A DNA stretch of 64,000 nucleotides from Candidatus Thorarchaeota archaeon (GTDB lineage: Archaea > Asgardarchaeota > Thorarchaeia > Thorarchaeales > Thorarchaeaceae): the NCBI GenBank assembly GCA_004524445.1, contig SDNP01000016.1:1-64000 (forward strand), read 5' to 3'. How positions within the stretch are numbered: the stretch's first letter is position 1; each line of letters opens with the position of its first letter. The notes under the pieces were generated by a model, which was not told where the DNA came from, ran no database searches, and saw nothing but the letters and a program-made list of their open reading frames with translations. Shown here one piece after another: positions 62,450 to 64,000 of this stretch. Made by a program: the position numbers and the translations under genes.

Positions 62450-62812
62450 TTAGCTCCGCGCTATGGCGGCAATGAGCGGGGGGATGTATCTATCCATCCA
62501 AGTTTGTTAGATATACAGCGCTCATCAATCGCAAATCTGACTTGCGATTTAAGATTATTGTTGAAGCTGCATCACGAATCATGTGATTCTGTTTTAGCCA
62601 TCCCTCTGGACATTTCAGTGGAAGGGTTCTATCATGCGTGGATTGACATACATCCCAAAGACGGACAGTTCAGTGGAAGGCCTCTGTCATAGCACCGGGC
62701 CAGGGTTGGTGAAGATCCAGACTTCTCAAGAATGACTGTCTTTTGCCTTTATGTTCCCATAATGCCTATATCCTGCAGTTCCCATACAGGTCCTAGCATA
62801 TGGGGGACTTGA
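62450..62812. other. Gene-free stretch before the second beta-helix protein
   Basis: Holds the tRNA 5' flank, an inverted repeat AATCGCAA/TTGCGATT near 62527-62551, and the 28-nt direct repeat. A 106-codon open frame that starts in the tRNA (62372) is rejected because its first part is the antisense of the tRNA. No convincing TATA box is seen. Confidence 0.4.
62608..62690 (+). repeat. Imperfect 28-nt direct repeat, period 55
   Basis: GGACAxTTCAGTGGAAGG followed by xxTCTxTCAT occurs at 62608-62635 and again at 62663-62690, matching at 24 of 28 positions. It lies in the 360-base gene-free stretch upstream of the second beta-helix gene. Could be an operator or a remnant of a repeat array. Confidence 0.5.
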
Positions 62813-64000
62813 ATGAGGAAACTAGTGCTAGTATTCATTCTTGCGATGGTTCTGGTCATTGCAGCAGGGGAAGAAGATGTGGGTCCAAGTGCATCGCTTG
62901 AGGTGGAGGAGCAAGCACATGCATCGTCTTACACTCCTCATGCGCCCATCACCATCACGAGTAATGCCGATTTTGCAGCACAAGGGTGGCCTGGGAGTGG
63001 AACTAAGGGAGACCCCTACGTCATAGAGGGGCTGAATATAACTGATGAGAGGCATTGTATTGACATAAGGGAAACAACAGTCCATTTTTTGATTAGAAAC
63101 TGTCTACTCTCTTCATACGAGTATACAATTACCAGCGGAGTTATCTTTCTGAATGTAACACATGGTTCTGTTATTGACTGCTCCATCGAATATCATGACC
63201 AAGGAATTCACCTTGCGGACTCCACGAATTGTGTCTTGACAAATAATACAGTTACTGAGGCGCGTGATGGTTCTGGTATTGTGCTTAATAGAGCCCATAA
63301 CAACACACTCGCGTATAACAGAGCCATCAGAAACTACTACCATGGAATCGTTATTTATTATTCGGATAACTGTACGATAGAACACAATACTGCCTCTGAG
63401 AATTCTAGGGACGGAGTATCTCTTGATACTTCTAGTAATTGCACGTTGATGAATAACACCCTATCCAATAATTCAAACAGCGGGATTGAGGTTGAGCGTT
63501 CTCAGAGCTGTGCTCTGATAAATAATTCAGTAACCAACAACTCACTGCATGCCATTTATCTTAAATGCGCGGTTGATAGCACATTGACGGACAATACTCT
63601 TGAGGGCAACGGATTGTTCATATGGGGATTTGATGTTTCGAACTGGCTGCACAATATGTCAGGAAATACCGTCAATGGAAAGCCACTTGGATACCTTACC
63701 CACTTGGTGGGAGCCTCCCTAGATGTCGGAGCCTATGGTCAGCTTATTGTAGTCAACTGCTCGAGCAGCATCTTTGAACACGGAGTTGTCAATAGCGCTA
63801 CCGTAGGGTTTCAAATAGCATATTCAGAAGACTGTAAGGTGACCGACTCACTTGCGTCTCATAACTGCGCATATGGATTCCATATTTGCTATTCTGATAA
63901 CTTTTCGATAACGAATAGCACAGCAATGAATAACAGATATGGGCTTTATATTGAGTTTTCTCAAAACTGTTTCATCGAAAACAATACAGCCACTGACAAC
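62813..64000 (+). CDS. NosD-like beta-helix surface protein, partial (runs off the right edge)
   Basis: 396 codons inside the window without a stop, from ATG 62813. Signal peptide MRKLVLVFILAMVLVIAA, a short linker, then ITSNADFAAQGWPGSGTKGDPYVIEGLNIT, the same N-terminal domain as the 1234-residue protein at 51793. Repeats of about 22-24 residues follow (for example SGIVLNRAHNNTLAYNRAI, DGVSLDTSSNCTLMNNTL), the beta-helix repeat of NosD/CASH proteins, with many N-x-S/T sites. Likely exported. The end is beyond the window. Confidence 0.85.
   Translation, partial: MRKLVLVFILAMVLVIAAGEEDVGPSASLEVEEQAHASSYTPHAPITITSNADFAAQGWPGSGTKGDPYVIEGLNITDERHCIDIRETTVHFLIRNCLLSSYEYTITSGVIFLNVTHGSVIDCSIEYHDQGIHLADSTNCVLTNNTVTEARDGSGIVLNRAHNNTLAYNRAIRNYYHGIVIYYSDNCTIEHNTASENSRDGVSLDTSSNCTLMNNTLSNNSNSGIEVERSQSCALINNSVTNNSLHAIYLKCAVDSTLTDNTLEGNGLFIWGFDVSNWLHNMSGNTVNGKPLGYLTHLVGASLDVGAYGQLIVVNCSSSIFEHGVVNSATVGFQIAYSEDCKVTDSLASHNCAYGFHICYSDNFSITNSTAMNNRYGLYIEFSQNCFIENNTATDN

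Noticed and set aside
62372..62692. 106-codon frame starting in the tRNA-Gly
   Set aside because: Its first part (LPGFEPGSRPWKG) is the typical false translation of a reverse tRNA.

Overview
The window looks like a piece of an Asgard archaeal chromosome, most probably Thorarchaeota-like (an inference from gene content; no search was run). Archaeal evidence is direct. There are TATA-box promoters with short or absent leaders, tRNA genes with bulge-helix-bulge introns, archaeal/eukaryotic ribosomal proteins (L21e, L37e), RNA polymerase subunit F, an LSm protein, the KH-MBL-beta-CASP termination nuclease, a 20S proteasome beta subunit, Pus10, Tpt1/KptA and digeranylgeranylglycerolipid reductase. 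A eukaryote-type topoisomerase IB, SepF, several small roadblock/longin-like proteins and NosD-like surface proteins fit Asgard archaea.

Region by region: 1-1717 is a secreted zinc-protease-like gene cut by an in-frame TGA and running off the left edge. 1753-2323 is GC-rich and has no convincing gene. 2324-11540 is a dense information-processing block: lipid reductase, Pus10, L21e, RpoF, DUF655, RsmA, HemK2-like methyltransferase, FKBP, proteasome beta and aCPSF1. 11556-17195 holds SepF, a winged-helix/SF2 helicase fusion, a PUA protein, LSm-L37e, a UPF0173 hydrolase and a small possible longin-like protein. 17268-34174 is accessory sequence with four intron-containing tRNA genes (Ala, Phe, Val, Gly), a penicillin acylase, a 37-residue zinc finger, peroxiredoxin, dUTPase, small Asgard-type proteins, two ferritin-like paralogs, a phosphoribosyltransferase, an acyltransferase, a calcineurin-like phosphoesterase, and two ferredoxin-type paralogs that each lie tail-to-tail with a tRNA.

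34486-40098 is a tandem pair of very large FtsX-like permeases. 40244-49041 carries dodecin, class II aldolase, ArsC, topoisomerase IB, YjbQ, KptA and a HAD-like protein, plus two decayed genes. 49115-50870 is an ABC-2 exporter. 51041-55497 has a leucine-rich-repeat protein and a 1234-residue beta-helix surface protein. 55859-62449 looks like a genomic-plasticity region: an integrase-like DNA-binding protein, a PIN toxin-antitoxin pair, a GC-rich transferred catalase, a decayed second copy of the toxin, a TAG-interrupted small gene and a fifth tRNA. From 62813 a second beta-helix surface protein runs off the right edge.

The most unusual signals are a discrete 38-nt element present twice (2207 and 62295) at about 90% identity outside genes, a tRNA-Val with two introns, a tRNA-Ala with a D-loop intron, a helicase with an altered arginine-finger motif, and a shared [4Fe-4S]/Cys-cluster protein family. 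Three open frames are interrupted by three different stop codons, which argues for gene decay or assembly error rather than recoding. I did not find a CRISPR array, rRNA gene or complete insertion sequence.
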